A stretch of 64,000 nucleotides of DNA from Verrucomicrobiota bacterium JB022. GTDB taxonomy: Bacteria; Verrucomicrobiota; Verrucomicrobiia; Opitutales; Oceanipulchritudinaceae. The notes under the pieces were generated by a model that made no database searches, was not told where the DNA came from, and saw only the letters and a list, made by a program, of their open reading frames with translations. Shown here in pieces: positions 24,891 to 33,218 of this stretch. Positions within the stretch are counted from its first letter, which is position 1, and the number at the start of each line of letters is the position of its first letter. The stretch spans positions 146,412 to 210,411 of the forward strand of contig JAUTCQ010000020.1 of assembly GCA_030673845.1 (NCBI GenBank), given 5' to 3'. Made by a program: the position numbers and the translations under genes.

Positions 24891-26147
24891 TTAAGCGGTA
24901 ATGGCCCGCCAAGGTTGCAGCTCGCGCGTCAGCAATCGTTCGAGCGCGCCCTGCCCCCAGCCGTTGCAGGCCGGCCACTGGCGATCCTGTACGGCAGAGA
25001 GGCGCAGGTAGTCGTCGAGCGCATCGGGCAAATCCCCCGCCGGGCTGTGAAACCATGGCAGCCACCACAGCTCTTCGGCGTCGAATTCGGCAGCGGCGAG
25101 CGGCCAGAAGGCATCTACACACAGGGTTGCAAAGCGGGAGCCGCCGATGGTGCCCGCCAGCACGTCTTTCTCCAGCTCTCGCAGGTGCGCGCCCAGGCGG
25201 CACTGGCGGCGGTAGGCTTGCGTATTGGCCTCCGGCAGGTGTTCCCACTGTTGCGATGCCAGCCAGTCGCGCAAGCGATGAGGCCAGGCAGGGCGTGCGG
25301 CGAGCAGCGAGAGGTATTGACGCAGGCGAGCGCGGGGGTGATTGGCGGGGCGCATGCCGGCCAGCGTCCAGTTCCCCTCCTCCACCGCAATCAGCCGGTC
25401 GGCAGTGGCCTCGACTCCGTCGCGGGCAACCATCGCTTCCATTTCCTGCAAGGGGAAGCGCTCGGCCAAGCCCGACATGGGGCCGCGATTGCGCCGCAGC
25501 CCGAGCATCTCCAGCGTATACTGGTGTACCACCGTCGGCCACGCCCCAGCCAACTGGAGGCGGTAACGGGCGAAGCGCATCTTCTGCTGCCAGCGGCGGC
25601 GGGCCTGCAGGCGCAGGCGGGCACGGCGCTCGACCACGGGCAGCTCCAGCAGTGGGGCCACCAAGTCGAGCATGTCGCGGTTTTCCAGCGCCATCCAGGC
25701 GTCCTTGACCGCGTAGGCTTCGAGATCTTCCGGAAAGAAGGGAGCCAGCAACAGGGTCGGGATCGGAGCGCCGGTGTCGTAACAGGCTGGGCGCTCCCCT
25801 TCGCGCGGGTCGAACACCACGACATGCAGGATCACGTTAGCAAAGGCGGGATTGCGGTCGTGCCCATGGTCGTACCAGTTGCGCTGGTAGAAATGGATTT
25901 CGACGTCCCCCACCCGCGTCTGCCCGTCGAGCTCCAGCTCGGCGCCGAGGAAATCGGGCCCGCCCTGTCGGTTCCATTGGCCCGGCTGGATCACCCGCAG
26001 CGGCTGGCCGTCGAGCGTGTGGAGGCCCTCCTGGACAAAATCGCCTCGTCGCCATAGCTTTTGCACGAGAATCTCAGGCACCGAAACGGGGCCATAGAGC
26101 CCTTGGATCTCAGCAACGATGTGGGGTAAGGAAGCGATCTCGGACAT
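24891..26147 (-). CDS. DUF2851 family protein
   Basis: A 418-residue protein of the DUF2851 family, known mainly from Bacteroidetes and Verrucomicrobia. Visible conserved parts are the N-terminal LVQKLWRRGDF..LDGQPLRVIQPGQWN, the block GPDFLGAELELDG..VGDVEIHFYQRNWYDHGHDRNPAFANVILHVVV (residues about 68-115, rich in His/Asp/Glu and reminiscent of a metal-dependent nuclease core) and a basic helical C-terminal half (RRWQQKMRFARYR). Function is unknown. ATG 26147 (MSEIASLPHIVAEI) is chosen over a start 7 codons upstream. The YacP-like gene lies 47 bp upstream on the same strand. Confidence 0.8.
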   Translation of the reverse strand: MSEIASLPHIVAEIQGLYGPVSVPEILVQKLWRRGDFVQEGLHTLDGQPLRVIQPGQWNRQGGPDFLGAELELDGQTRVGDVEIHFYQRNWYDHGHDRNPAFANVILHVVVFDPREGERPACYDTGAPIPTLLLAPFFPEDLEAYAVKDAWMALENRDMLDLVAPLLELPVVERRARLRLQARRRWQQKMRFARYRLQLAGAWPTVVHQYTLEMLGLRRNRGPMSGLAERFPLQEMEAMVARDGVEATADRLIAVEEGNWTLAGMRPANHPRARLRQYLSLLAARPAWPHRLRDWLASQQWEHLPEANTQAYRRQCRLGAHLRELEKDVLAGTIGGSRFATLCVDAFWPLAAAEFDAEELWWLPWFHSPAGDLPDALDDYLRLSAVQDRQWPACNGWGQGALERLLTRELQPWRAITA

Positions 26148-26194
26148 GCGTCGGCCTACCTTATGCAAAGCGGGGTAAGGCGCAAAGGTTTTTT

Positions 26195-26689
26195 CTACGC
26201 CTGAAACTCATCGAACAGGCCGCGCTTCCACTGCTTCTTCGCGTGCGCCCGGTGTTGCGCGAGACGGGCGGCCTGGCGTTTTTCGGCGGCGGCGAGGCGG
26301 TCGGCCAATTTGTCCGGATCCCAATGGCGGCCACCGTAGGAGAAGACGGTCAGCGCAAGAGCGTTGTCGCGAGTCGCCACGATGACGTTTTCGGGGTCGC
26401 TGACCCGCTCGGCAAACTGCTCGATAAAAGCGTCGGCAGTTAACCCACTCGGCGTATAGATGACGGCAAAGGTCTCTTGCTTGCCCGGGTGCTCGATCGA
26501 GACGCGGCTGCCCTTTCCATCGAGCACGACAGAGGTACGGAGCTGGTCGCCATCGTGCAGCACGCGCACTTGGTCGACGAGGCGCTGGACGGCAGCCTCC
26601 GGCCCCACCACGTCGAGCACCTGCCTTAGCTCGGGCCAGGCGTGGATGAGGTTATAGCCGTCGATCAGCAGATGTTCGCAGAAATTCAC
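26195..26689 (-). CDS. NYN-domain (YacP/Rae1-like) ribonuclease
   Basis: A 164-residue NYN/PIN-like protein. HLLIDGYNLIHAWPEL (Asp/Asn near residues 10-13), VVLDGKGSR and ENVIVATRDNALAL hold the acidic residues of the PIN-type active site, and the basic C-terminus (KRQAARLAQHRAHAKKQWKRG) suits RNA binding. Bacillus YacP (Rae1) cuts mRNA at the ribosome; the same role is only inferred here. The start is GTG 26689. The DNA around this start (CTCTGTGAATTTCTGCG on the minus strand) resembles a dispersed repeat, so residues 1-5 may not be ancestral. Confidence 0.85.
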   Translation of the reverse strand: MNFCEHLLIDGYNLIHAWPELRQVLDVVGPEAAVQRLVDQVRVLHDGDQLRTSVVLDGKGSRVSIEHPGKQETFAVIYTPSGLTADAFIEQFAERVSDPENVIVATRDNALALTVFSYGGRHWDPDKLADRLAAAEKRQAARLAQHRAHAKKQWKRGLFDEFQA

Positions 26690-26837
26690 AGAGGTTCACA
26701 GATTCATTAGCAAGTTTTGGTCGACTTGCGGTCCACGGTGGGCGATAGTCCAAGCAGCTACTCCAGCAAAGTCTCTCATGCAAGACCTTCTGGCACAATA
26801 GACGCTCACCTTGCCCCACAGTCGTATCCCATCCGCT

Positions 26838-28559
26838 ATGCCGAAAACGGTTCACATTATTGGTCACCGCAACCCCGACGCCGACGCGATCTGCTCCGCG
26901 ATCGGTTATGAAGCTTACAAGCACGCCAAGGGGGAGGAACACTGCCGCGCCGCCCGTTGCGGCAACTCCAACGCTCGAATCGACGCGATCCTGAAGCGCT
27001 TCCATGTCCGCCTGCCCAACTTCATCGGCGATGTGACGCCCAAGGTGCAAGATGTGATGACGACGGAGATCCACAAGGTGCCCGTCGATGCGACCTGCAC
27101 GGAAGCGCTGGAAATGATCGACCGCTACGGCATCCGCGTGCTGCCGGTCGTCGATGAGGGCAACCAGCTGAAAGGCACGCTGTCTATTTTTGATCTGGGG
27201 GACTACTTTATCCCGAAACCGCGCCAGGAGATGCGGATGCGCCACGTCTTCACCAGCATCAGCGACATCGTGCGCGCGTTGAAGGCCCAGGTGGTGAACC
27301 TCGTGGACGAGGACCGCAGCGAAGACCTCTTTGTGCGGGTCGGCGCGATGGACATTCGCTCGTTTGGCAAGCGCTACTCCGAAGACGAGACACTCGCGCG
27401 CCAATCCGTCATCGTGGTGGGCGACCGCTACGACATCCAACAGCGCTCGATCATGCTGGGCATGCGCCTGCTGGTGATCACCGGGGGCCTGCCAGTCGAC
27501 GACGACGTGGTCGAGATGGCGAAGGAACGCGGCGTGAGCATCATCATCAGCCCGGCCGACTCCGCCACCACCTCGTGGGTGATCCGTAGTGCGGGCCGCG
27601 TCGACCGCGTGATGACGACCGACAAGATCGAGTCGTTCGGCCCGGAAGAACGCCTGAGCCTCGTGAAGCGCAAGGTGGCCAACAGCCGCGCCGTCGCCTA
27701 CATGGTGAAAGACGATGACGAGCGCCTGATCGGCGTCTTCTCCAAGACAGACCTGGTGAAGCCGATCGAGACCAACCTGATCCTCGTCGACCACAACGAG
27801 CTGAGCCAGGCCGTGCCGGGTGCCGACCAGGTGAACATCCTGGAAGTGATCGACCACCACCGCCTCGGCAACCCGCCGACCCAGCAACCCATCCTTTTCA
27901 TCAACCGCCCCGTCGGCTCGACCTCCACCATCGTGGCCGACCTGTTCCAGCGCGACGGGATCGAGCCGAGCCCCGCCATCGCGGGCGTGCTGATGGGCGG
28001 CATCATCTCCGACACACTCAACCTGCGCGGCCCGACCACGACGGAGCGCGATGCCGACCTGCTCTCGTGGCTCTCGGGCATCGCCCAGACCAAGGCGGAC
28101 GATCTGGCCGAGCTGATCTTCAATGCCGGCTCCGTCATCCTCAGCAACGAGCCGCGCGACGTGATCCGCTCCGACATGAAGGCTTACAGCGAGGGTGAAG
28201 TGACCTACAGCGTGAGCCAGATCGAGGAGCTGGGCTTCGAGAACTTCCTCAAGCACCGCGAGAAGATCGAGGAGGCGCTGGAGGCCGTCTGCAAGGAAGA
28301 TGGCTACTACTTTGCCGCTCTGCTGGTGACCGACATCAATACGCAAAACTCGCTGCTGCTCGTGAGCGGTAACGAGCCGTTTATCGACGCCATCACCTAC
28401 CCCAACCGCGACGCACACGACATCTTTGAGCTGAACGGCATCGTGAGCCGCAAGAAGCAGCTGATCCCTTATCTGACCAGCCTGCTCAAGGCCCACCTCG
28501 GCAACGGCGAGGCCCAACCGCAACAGCCGGTGGCCCAGGCGCCGGAAGTCGAAGCTTAA
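26838..28559 (+). CDS. ppaC: Family II manganese-dependent inorganic pyrophosphatase with CBS-DRTGG regulatory insert
   Basis: A 573-residue pyrophosphatase that removes PPi from biosynthesis. The N-terminal DHH domain starts with GHRNPDADAICSAIGY (His10, Asp14, Asp16 as metal ligands). The insert is a CBS motif (VQDVMTTEIHKVPVDATC, about 74-130), a DRTGG domain (about 145-245) and a second CBS motif (VMTTDKIESFGPEERL onward). The DHH domain resumes with LVDHNELSQA and VIDHHRLGNP, then DHHA2 follows (about 420-560, SDTLNLRGPTTTERD). Related clostridial enzymes are controlled by adenine nucleotides binding the CBS pair. ATG 26838 is the family start. It stands alone, divergent from the NYN gene. 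Confidence 0.94.
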   Translation: MPKTVHIIGHRNPDADAICSAIGYEAYKHAKGEEHCRAARCGNSNARIDAILKRFHVRLPNFIGDVTPKVQDVMTTEIHKVPVDATCTEALEMIDRYGIRVLPVVDEGNQLKGTLSIFDLGDYFIPKPRQEMRMRHVFTSISDIVRALKAQVVNLVDEDRSEDLFVRVGAMDIRSFGKRYSEDETLARQSVIVVGDRYDIQQRSIMLGMRLLVITGGLPVDDDVVEMAKERGVSIIISPADSATTSWVIRSAGRVDRVMTTDKIESFGPEERLSLVKRKVANSRAVAYMVKDDDERLIGVFSKTDLVKPIETNLILVDHNELSQAVPGADQVNILEVIDHHRLGNPPTQQPILFINRPVGSTSTIVADLFQRDGIEPSPAIAGVLMGGIISDTLNLRGPTTTERDADLLSWLSGIAQTKADDLAELIFNAGSVILSNEPRDVIRSDMKAYSEGEVTYSVSQIEELGFENFLKHREKIEEALEAVCKEDGYYFAALLVTDINTQNSLLLVSGNEPFIDAITYPNRDAHDIFELNGIVSRKKQLIPYLTSLLKAHLGNGEAQPQQPVAQAPEVEA

Positions 28560-28589
28560 GGCAGCACCAGGATCTTTTTGGACATGAGA

Positions 28590-28620
28590 AAGCCGGGCTG
28601 GAGAGCACTCCGCCCGGCTT
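28590..28620 (+). terminator. Hairpin between ppaC and TonB-dependent receptor
   Basis: A perfect 9-bp stem, AAGCCGGGC (28590-28598) / GCCCGGCTT (28612-28620), 13-nt loop, followed on the plus strand by CTTGTT. The T-tract is broken, so termination strength is uncertain. The genes on both sides converge here and it may serve both. Confidence 0.55.
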
Positions 28621-28650
28621 CTTGTTGGTTCGATCCAGAGGAAAAGGGTC

Positions 28651-31600
28651 CTAGAACCGCCCCTTTACGCCGAAGGTATACTGGGCGCCGTATTCGCTAT
28701 AAGAAGTGAGGCGCTGCGGGCCCGCCACGTTGCCGTTGTAGACTTCCCATTCGTAGGACTCGTTGGTCACATTACGACCGGCCACGAAAAGCGACATCCA
28801 GGGCGTAACCGCATACTCCACGTTGAGGTCGAGCTCCAGACGCGAGCGGATGTATTCGTTGGCGCCTTCGAGGTCGTCATATTGCTCGCGGAACTGACGG
28901 CCACGGTAGTTCCACTTCATAAAGGCAAGCCACTTGCCCGCAGTGAACTTGACTGCAGCATTGCCCGTGCGGGGGATGAAGTCGTTGAAGTCGGCCTCGT
29001 TCTCGCCTTCCAGCTGCAGGTAGGTGTAGTTGAGCATCAGGGTAAAATGGCGGCCCCAATCGCCAAGCGGCGTCAGCGGCTGCTCGTAATTGAACTCGAC
29101 ACCCTGAATACGAGCATCGCCCCCGTTGCGCTCGGTTTGGTATTCCCATCCGCGGGTATACTCTGGTAAGCCCAATTCATCCATCAGAGCCTGATCGACG
29201 ACCTGCCTTGAATTGGTGAAGAAGTTGACGATCTCCTTGCGGAAGACGCCGACCGAGATCACCCCGGCATTATCGGTGTAGTATTCGAGCGACACGTCGT
29301 AGTTGTCGGCCTCCCAGGGTTCGAGACCGGGATTGGAAGTCACGACAAAGCCCGGAGGCCCGTTTTCGCCCGTGTTCTCACCGATCCAACGGTAAGGCAC
29401 GATGTTGTGCAAAGCCGGACGACCGATCGTCTTGGCATAGGCAACGCGCAGCACCAGCTTGTCCGTCAAGTTATAGCGGGCGTGGGCGCTGGGGTAAAAG
29501 CCGTCGTAAGAGCGACCAAACTGGGCACCGCGGACGGTAAACTCACGTTCGGCCCGTTCGGCATCGGGGTCTCCGGTGACATCGCCGTCCTGGGTATAGC
29601 CTGCCCCCTCATCCTCCGTCTTTTCGTAGCGCACCCCACCGACGAGGCGCAGTTGGCTGTTGAAGAACCAGCCTTCGAGCATGCCATAGTAGGCTGTGAT
29701 CTTTTCGTTGAGCGAAGCCGAGCTGATCGCCCGGGAGCGGATCGCGTTGTATTGCTGCTGATCCGTCTGCAGGAAATACTCCGGATGCTGCACATACAAG
29801 TCGTAGAGGCGCCACGGGCTGGCATAGTCGAAGCCCGGGTAATTGAAGCCGGGCGACATGCCGGAGAAGTTGGTATCCTCCAACCCCGCCAGGCCTTCAT
29901 CGAGCCCGTTGTCGATGCCGTCGGGCCCCACGTAGGTCCACTCCGCAGTGTAGGTGTCGATTTCCCGCTGGAGGTCGTTGTGAGATCCACCGAAGCGGAA
30001 AGTCGGGCGGGCCGGCAAATCGAAGGTATACCCCGCATTGAAGCGCGCTTCCTTCACCGTATCCGACGACTCGTAGGGAGAGCTGGAAACGGTGCGCAAC
30101 TCGTAGTTGTCGATCGCGGTGATGTCTACCGGCTGCCCCGCCTCATTAAAGGCCGTCACCTGCCCCACCGAGCCGGTGCTGTAGTCGATGTCGTCGAAGT
30201 TGACCCGCAGCCCGGAGATACGCGCGTTCACGGTGCGGAAAAAGCCATTTTCCATGTCGTCATAGGAATTGGTCGACTTGGAGTAGCTGGCCCCCGCATC
30301 GACCTCCCAACGCTCACCGTAATAGGTATACTTCAGGTTGAAGGTGTTGTTGTCGCTCTCGCGCTCCTGATAGTTCCCGTCTTGGGTGATATGGCCGTCG
30401 TTGTCATCGCCGTAGACGTATTCGGTGCTATGGTCTTCCGTCTCTCCGCTCACGAAGGTCAGGCGACGCGAGGCAGAGATGCCGTTGTAGATATTGCCGT
30501 AATAGGAAAACGAAAGCTGCTGGTTGTCGGTGAAACGCCAGTCGGCCTTGATCCCCGCCGAATTCCTCGAAGTGGAGCTCTGCTCCGTCCGGGTGCTGAC
30601 CTGCCTGAGATAGGTGTCGCTCCCAAGGTCGTCATACTGATAGGTGGGGACGTTGGTGCGGCTGAGGTTGAACTGGTTGGCGCTGGCGCCGCTGAAGACG
30701 AAGCCCAGATCGTCGGTCATGGGCAGCGCGTAGCTCAGGCTGACCGAGGGCAGCGTCTTGAACGAGCTGTGCTCGCCCGGCCCCGGCGACTTGAGGTTGA
30801 CGGCGTTGCTGTTGATCGAGAGGTAGGCCGAGTAGTTGAGCTCGGGTTGGGCATACTCGAAGGCAGACTTGGAGATCAGGTTGACCGAGCCACCGAGCGA
30901 GTTGGCCGAATCCGCCGCCGTGGGCAGCTTCGTCACCTCGATGCGCGAGACGTTGTTGATGCTCGTCTGATCGAGGCCGAAGCTGCGCGAGTGGTTTTGG
31001 GTGGAGTTGGTGGCGGCACTCGCAATCTGCCCGCCGTCGACCGTCACATTGGTGAAGTTCGAGGAAAAGCCGCGGACCTGCACGCCCTGGGCGACGTTGC
31101 CGTTATACTCGATCGTCACCCCCGGCATGTGCTTCATGAACTCGCCGATATTGCCTTGCGACACTTCGCCAAAGGCATCGGTCGAGACGACGTTCTTGAG
31201 GTTTTCCGAAAAGCGCTGCTCGTTGAGGGCCAGCGCGTCGGCCCCCATGTCTCCTGCCGTGACTTCAAAGGCTTCGAGCTCGAAGATATCCTCGTCACCT
31301 TCGCCGGTCTGAGCCGGGGTGACCGGCGCGCGGGCTGGGTTGAGGTTTACCCGCACGGAGGCACTCTGGTCGGCCACCACCGTGACCGGGATCTGCTGGG
31401 TTTCGAGGCCGGTGTAGAAGACGCTCAGTGTCTGGGCGCCCGCCGGCACGCCCGAAAGGGTAAACTCGCCGTATTCGTTGGAGAAGACAAAGCGGTCAGT
31501 ACCCGCCAGAGTAATACGCGCATTCCGCAGATAACGGCCGGTAGCCTCATTCAGCACCCGACCGCGCACGGTGCCGGTGCCTTGTTGCGCTGCATCGGGA

Positions 31601-31767
31601 GTGGCAACCGGGGCCTCCTGAGCTTGGGCGGGGATGGCAGGAGCAACGGCAAAAAGGCACATGAGCGGCCACCAAGTCTTGGTGACACACGCTGAAAGGG
31701 TAGAGGGCAACTTACGGCTTTCGTGAAAAGACAAAATCTTTTCACCATTTTTTTGGGTAGAATTCAT
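28651..31767 (-). CDS. TonB-dependent outer-membrane receptor with carboxypeptidase-regulatory-like domain
   Basis: A 1038-residue receptor. The N-terminus has a long basic region then a signal-peptide core (WWPLMCLFAVAPAIPAQAQ), a carboxypeptidase-D regulatory-like domain (about 65-140, GTVRGRVLNEATGRYLRNA), a TonB-box-like stretch (IFELEAFEVTAG), the plug (about 170-310, GEFMKHMPGVTIEY, GVQVRGFSSNFTNVTVDGGQ, RIEVTKLPTAADSANSLGG) and a 22-strand-type barrel ending in YGAQYTFGVKGRF with terminal Phe. Such receptors import glycans or other large ligands; the substrate is not readable and no glycosidase or SusD gene is adjacent. It would draw energy from the TonB systems at 6-13 kb. ATG 31767 is preferred; the frame extends to a TTG at 31815. 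Confidence 0.93.
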   Translation of the reverse strand: MNSTQKNGEKILSFHESRKLPSTLSACVTKTWWPLMCLFAVAPAIPAQAQEAPVATPDAAQQGTGTVRGRVLNEATGRYLRNARITLAGTDRFVFSNEYGEFTLSGVPAGAQTLSVFYTGLETQQIPVTVVADQSASVRVNLNPARAPVTPAQTGEGDEDIFELEAFEVTAGDMGADALALNEQRFSENLKNVVSTDAFGEVSQGNIGEFMKHMPGVTIEYNGNVAQGVQVRGFSSNFTNVTVDGGQIASAATNSTQNHSRSFGLDQTSINNVSRIEVTKLPTAADSANSLGGSVNLISKSAFEYAQPELNYSAYLSINSNAVNLKSPGPGEHSSFKTLPSVSLSYALPMTDDLGFVFSGASANQFNLSRTNVPTYQYDDLGSDTYLRQVSTRTEQSSTSRNSAGIKADWRFTDNQQLSFSYYGNIYNGISASRRLTFVSGETEDHSTEYVYGDDNDGHITQDGNYQERESDNNTFNLKYTYYGERWEVDAGASYSKSTNSYDDMENGFFRTVNARISGLRVNFDDIDYSTGSVGQVTAFNEAGQPVDITAIDNYELRTVSSSPYESSDTVKEARFNAGYTFDLPARPTFRFGGSHNDLQREIDTYTAEWTYVGPDGIDNGLDEGLAGLEDTNFSGMSPGFNYPGFDYASPWRLYDLYVQHPEYFLQTDQQQYNAIRSRAISSASLNEKITAYYGMLEGWFFNSQLRLVGGVRYEKTEDEGAGYTQDGDVTGDPDAERAEREFTVRGAQFGRSYDGFYPSAHARYNLTDKLVLRVAYAKTIGRPALHNIVPYRWIGENTGENGPPGFVVTSNPGLEPWEADNYDVSLEYYTDNAGVISVGVFRKEIVNFFTNSRQVVDQALMDELGLPEYTRGWEYQTERNGGDARIQGVEFNYEQPLTPLGDWGRHFTLMLNYTYLQLEGENEADFNDFIPRTGNAAVKFTAGKWLAFMKWNYRGRQFREQYDDLEGANEYIRSRLELDLNVEYAVTPWMSLFVAGRNVTNESYEWEVYNGNVAGPQRLTSYSEYGAQYTFGVKGRF

Positions 31768-32167
31768 GAACAAGAAGCAGCCAAGACCTTTCCTTCTCTG
31801 AGTAATTCGGTTCAAGTCAGCTCGAACAGAAACGCTAAAAAGCTGAAAATATCAGCATTTGAGCGCGGTAGGCTCTTGAAGCCCAAAGGTATGCCTTGGC
31901 ATTGAAGTTGAGTTTCTGGGGGATTTGCAAATGAAACGGCAAACTTATTTCACCGCATTTACCCTTCAACTTCACCTCATACGAACAGAACTCAAATTGA
32001 AAATCAACGCGTGAGGGAACTAAAACAAACGATTAAACCTTTCGCCTTACGGCTGATTAAGGGTATTACTGTATTTTGTGTTCAAATGCACACAACGCTA
32101 CTGCCCTTTTGGAAGACACCTTTCAGTCCAGAGGCCCACCGAAGCGACATAATCGCTACAAACAACC
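31768..32167. other. A+T-rich intergenic region upstream of the receptor
   Basis: About 400 bp with no convincing coding sequence and clearly lower G+C than its surroundings. It is the upstream region of the receptor gene (minus) and the downstream region of tsaD (minus). It holds a short perfect inverted repeat, GCTGA-AAATA-TCAGC (31842-31856), 75-89 bp before the receptor start and operator-like, and a TGAAA...TTTCA pair near 31932-31952. No tsaD terminator with a T-tract was found. A long untranslated leader or an unrecognised small RNA is possible. Confidence 0.5.
31842..31856. promoter_or_regulatory. Short palindrome, possible operator of the receptor gene
   Basis: GCTGA (31842-31846) and TCAGC (31852-31856) flank AAATA. 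Position and symmetry suit a repressor or activator site for the receptor. No regulator gene is in the window. Confidence 0.25.
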
Positions 32168-33214
32168 CTACTTCAACTCCCAGCTGGGATCGAAGGTAAG
32201 CAGGCCAGCTTGGGCAGGCTGCACGCCCTGCGGGTCCAGATAGGCGGCAAAGGCGATCATGCTCGCATTGTCGCCCGTGTGGCGGGGCTCGGCGATCAGC
32301 AGAGGCAAACGGGCCTCCTCGGCCAGCGCCCCGAAGGCGGCACGCAAGCTCCGGTTGTTGGCGACCCCGCCCGAGAGGCCCATGCTCTTCCAGCGGCCGC
32401 GCTGTCGTCGCCAGATCTGCCGCGTCTTGCCCACCAGCGAATCGATCACCGCCTGCTGATAGCTCGCGCACAGGTTGGGCAAGACCCGTTCGAGCTTCTC
32501 ATCGTCCATCCCCTCCAGCGTATAGCGGAGGCTGGTCTTGAGGCCGGAGAAGGAAAATTTGGGCTCGCCGGAATTGAGGAAGCCGCGCGGAAAGTCATAG
32601 GCCGCTGGGTCTCCCCCCTCGGCCGTGCGCTCGATCAGCGGACCACCCGGGTATGGCATGCCGAGCAGTTTCGCGCCCTTGTCGAGCGCCTCGCCCGCCG
32701 CATCGTCGACCGTCTGGGCGAGAATGTGAACGCGCTCGTCTTCGTCGATCTCGCACAGGATGGTATTGCCACCCGAGACGATCATGCCGAGGTGCGGCAG
32801 CAGCGCCCGAAAACTCGACTGGCCCGGCCCGAAATTTGCCGGATCGGCCGCATGGGTGCCGATGAAGGGCGAATAGACGTGCCCGCGCAGGTGATTGACG
32901 CCCACGACTGGAACCTGCCACGCCAAGCCGAGCGCCTGTGCCAGCGACACGCCGAGGGCAAGGCAGCCCGCGAGCCCCGGGCCCGTCGTCACTGCGATCT
33001 GCGAGGGGCGTGCGTCCCCCAGCTCTTCCTTGGCCACCTTGACGAGCCACGGGAAGAACTCGAGGTGGGCACGGCTGGCCACATCGGGCACAATGCCGCC
33101 GTATTCCTGGTGGCGCTGGAGGGAGCTTTGCACCCACTCGCCCACGATGCCCTTGGCAGGGTCGAACAGGGCCACGGCCGACTCGTCGCACGAGCTTTCG
33201 ATCGCAAAAATCAT
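32168..33214 (-). CDS. tsaD: tRNA N6-adenosine threonylcarbamoyltransferase
   Basis: TsaD transfers threonylcarbamoyl to A37 of ANN-decoding tRNAs (t6A), working with TsaB/TsaE and TsaC. The 348 residues match the family. The ASKHA start MIFAIESSCDESAVAL is clear, and the metal-binding histidines are His108 and His112 in VNHLRGH. The segments GGIVPDVASRAHLE, VSGGNTIL and the terminal EPRHTGDNASMIAFAAY (Asp ligand) are all present. The start is 4 bp downstream of the tcdA stop, so tcdA and tsaD are one operon in that order. tsaB/tsaE are not in the window. Confidence 0.97.
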   Translation of the reverse strand: MIFAIESSCDESAVALFDPAKGIVGEWVQSSLQRHQEYGGIVPDVASRAHLEFFPWLVKVAKEELGDARPSQIAVTTGPGLAGCLALGVSLAQALGLAWQVPVVGVNHLRGHVYSPFIGTHAADPANFGPGQSSFRALLPHLGMIVSGGNTILCEIDEDERVHILAQTVDDAAGEALDKGAKLLGMPYPGGPLIERTAEGGDPAAYDFPRGFLNSGEPKFSFSGLKTSLRYTLEGMDDEKLERVLPNLCASYQQAVIDSLVGKTRQIWRRQRGRWKSMGLSGGVANNRSLRAAFGALAEEARLPLLIAEPRHTGDNASMIAFAAYLDPQGVQPAQAGLLTFDPSWELK

Positions 33215-33218
33215 GGTC

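Noticed and set aside
26652..28523. 623-codon minus-strand open frame opposite the pyrophosphatase
   Set aside because: Antisense shadow; also overlaps the NYN gene start.
28621..28640. Possible tRNA T-arm-like GGTTCGATCC near 28628
   Set aside because: No acceptor stem, D-arm or anticodon arm can be built around it.
29407..31695. 762-codon plus-strand open frame opposite the TonB-dependent receptor
   Set aside because: Shadow of receptor codon bias; no motifs and unusual residue make-up.
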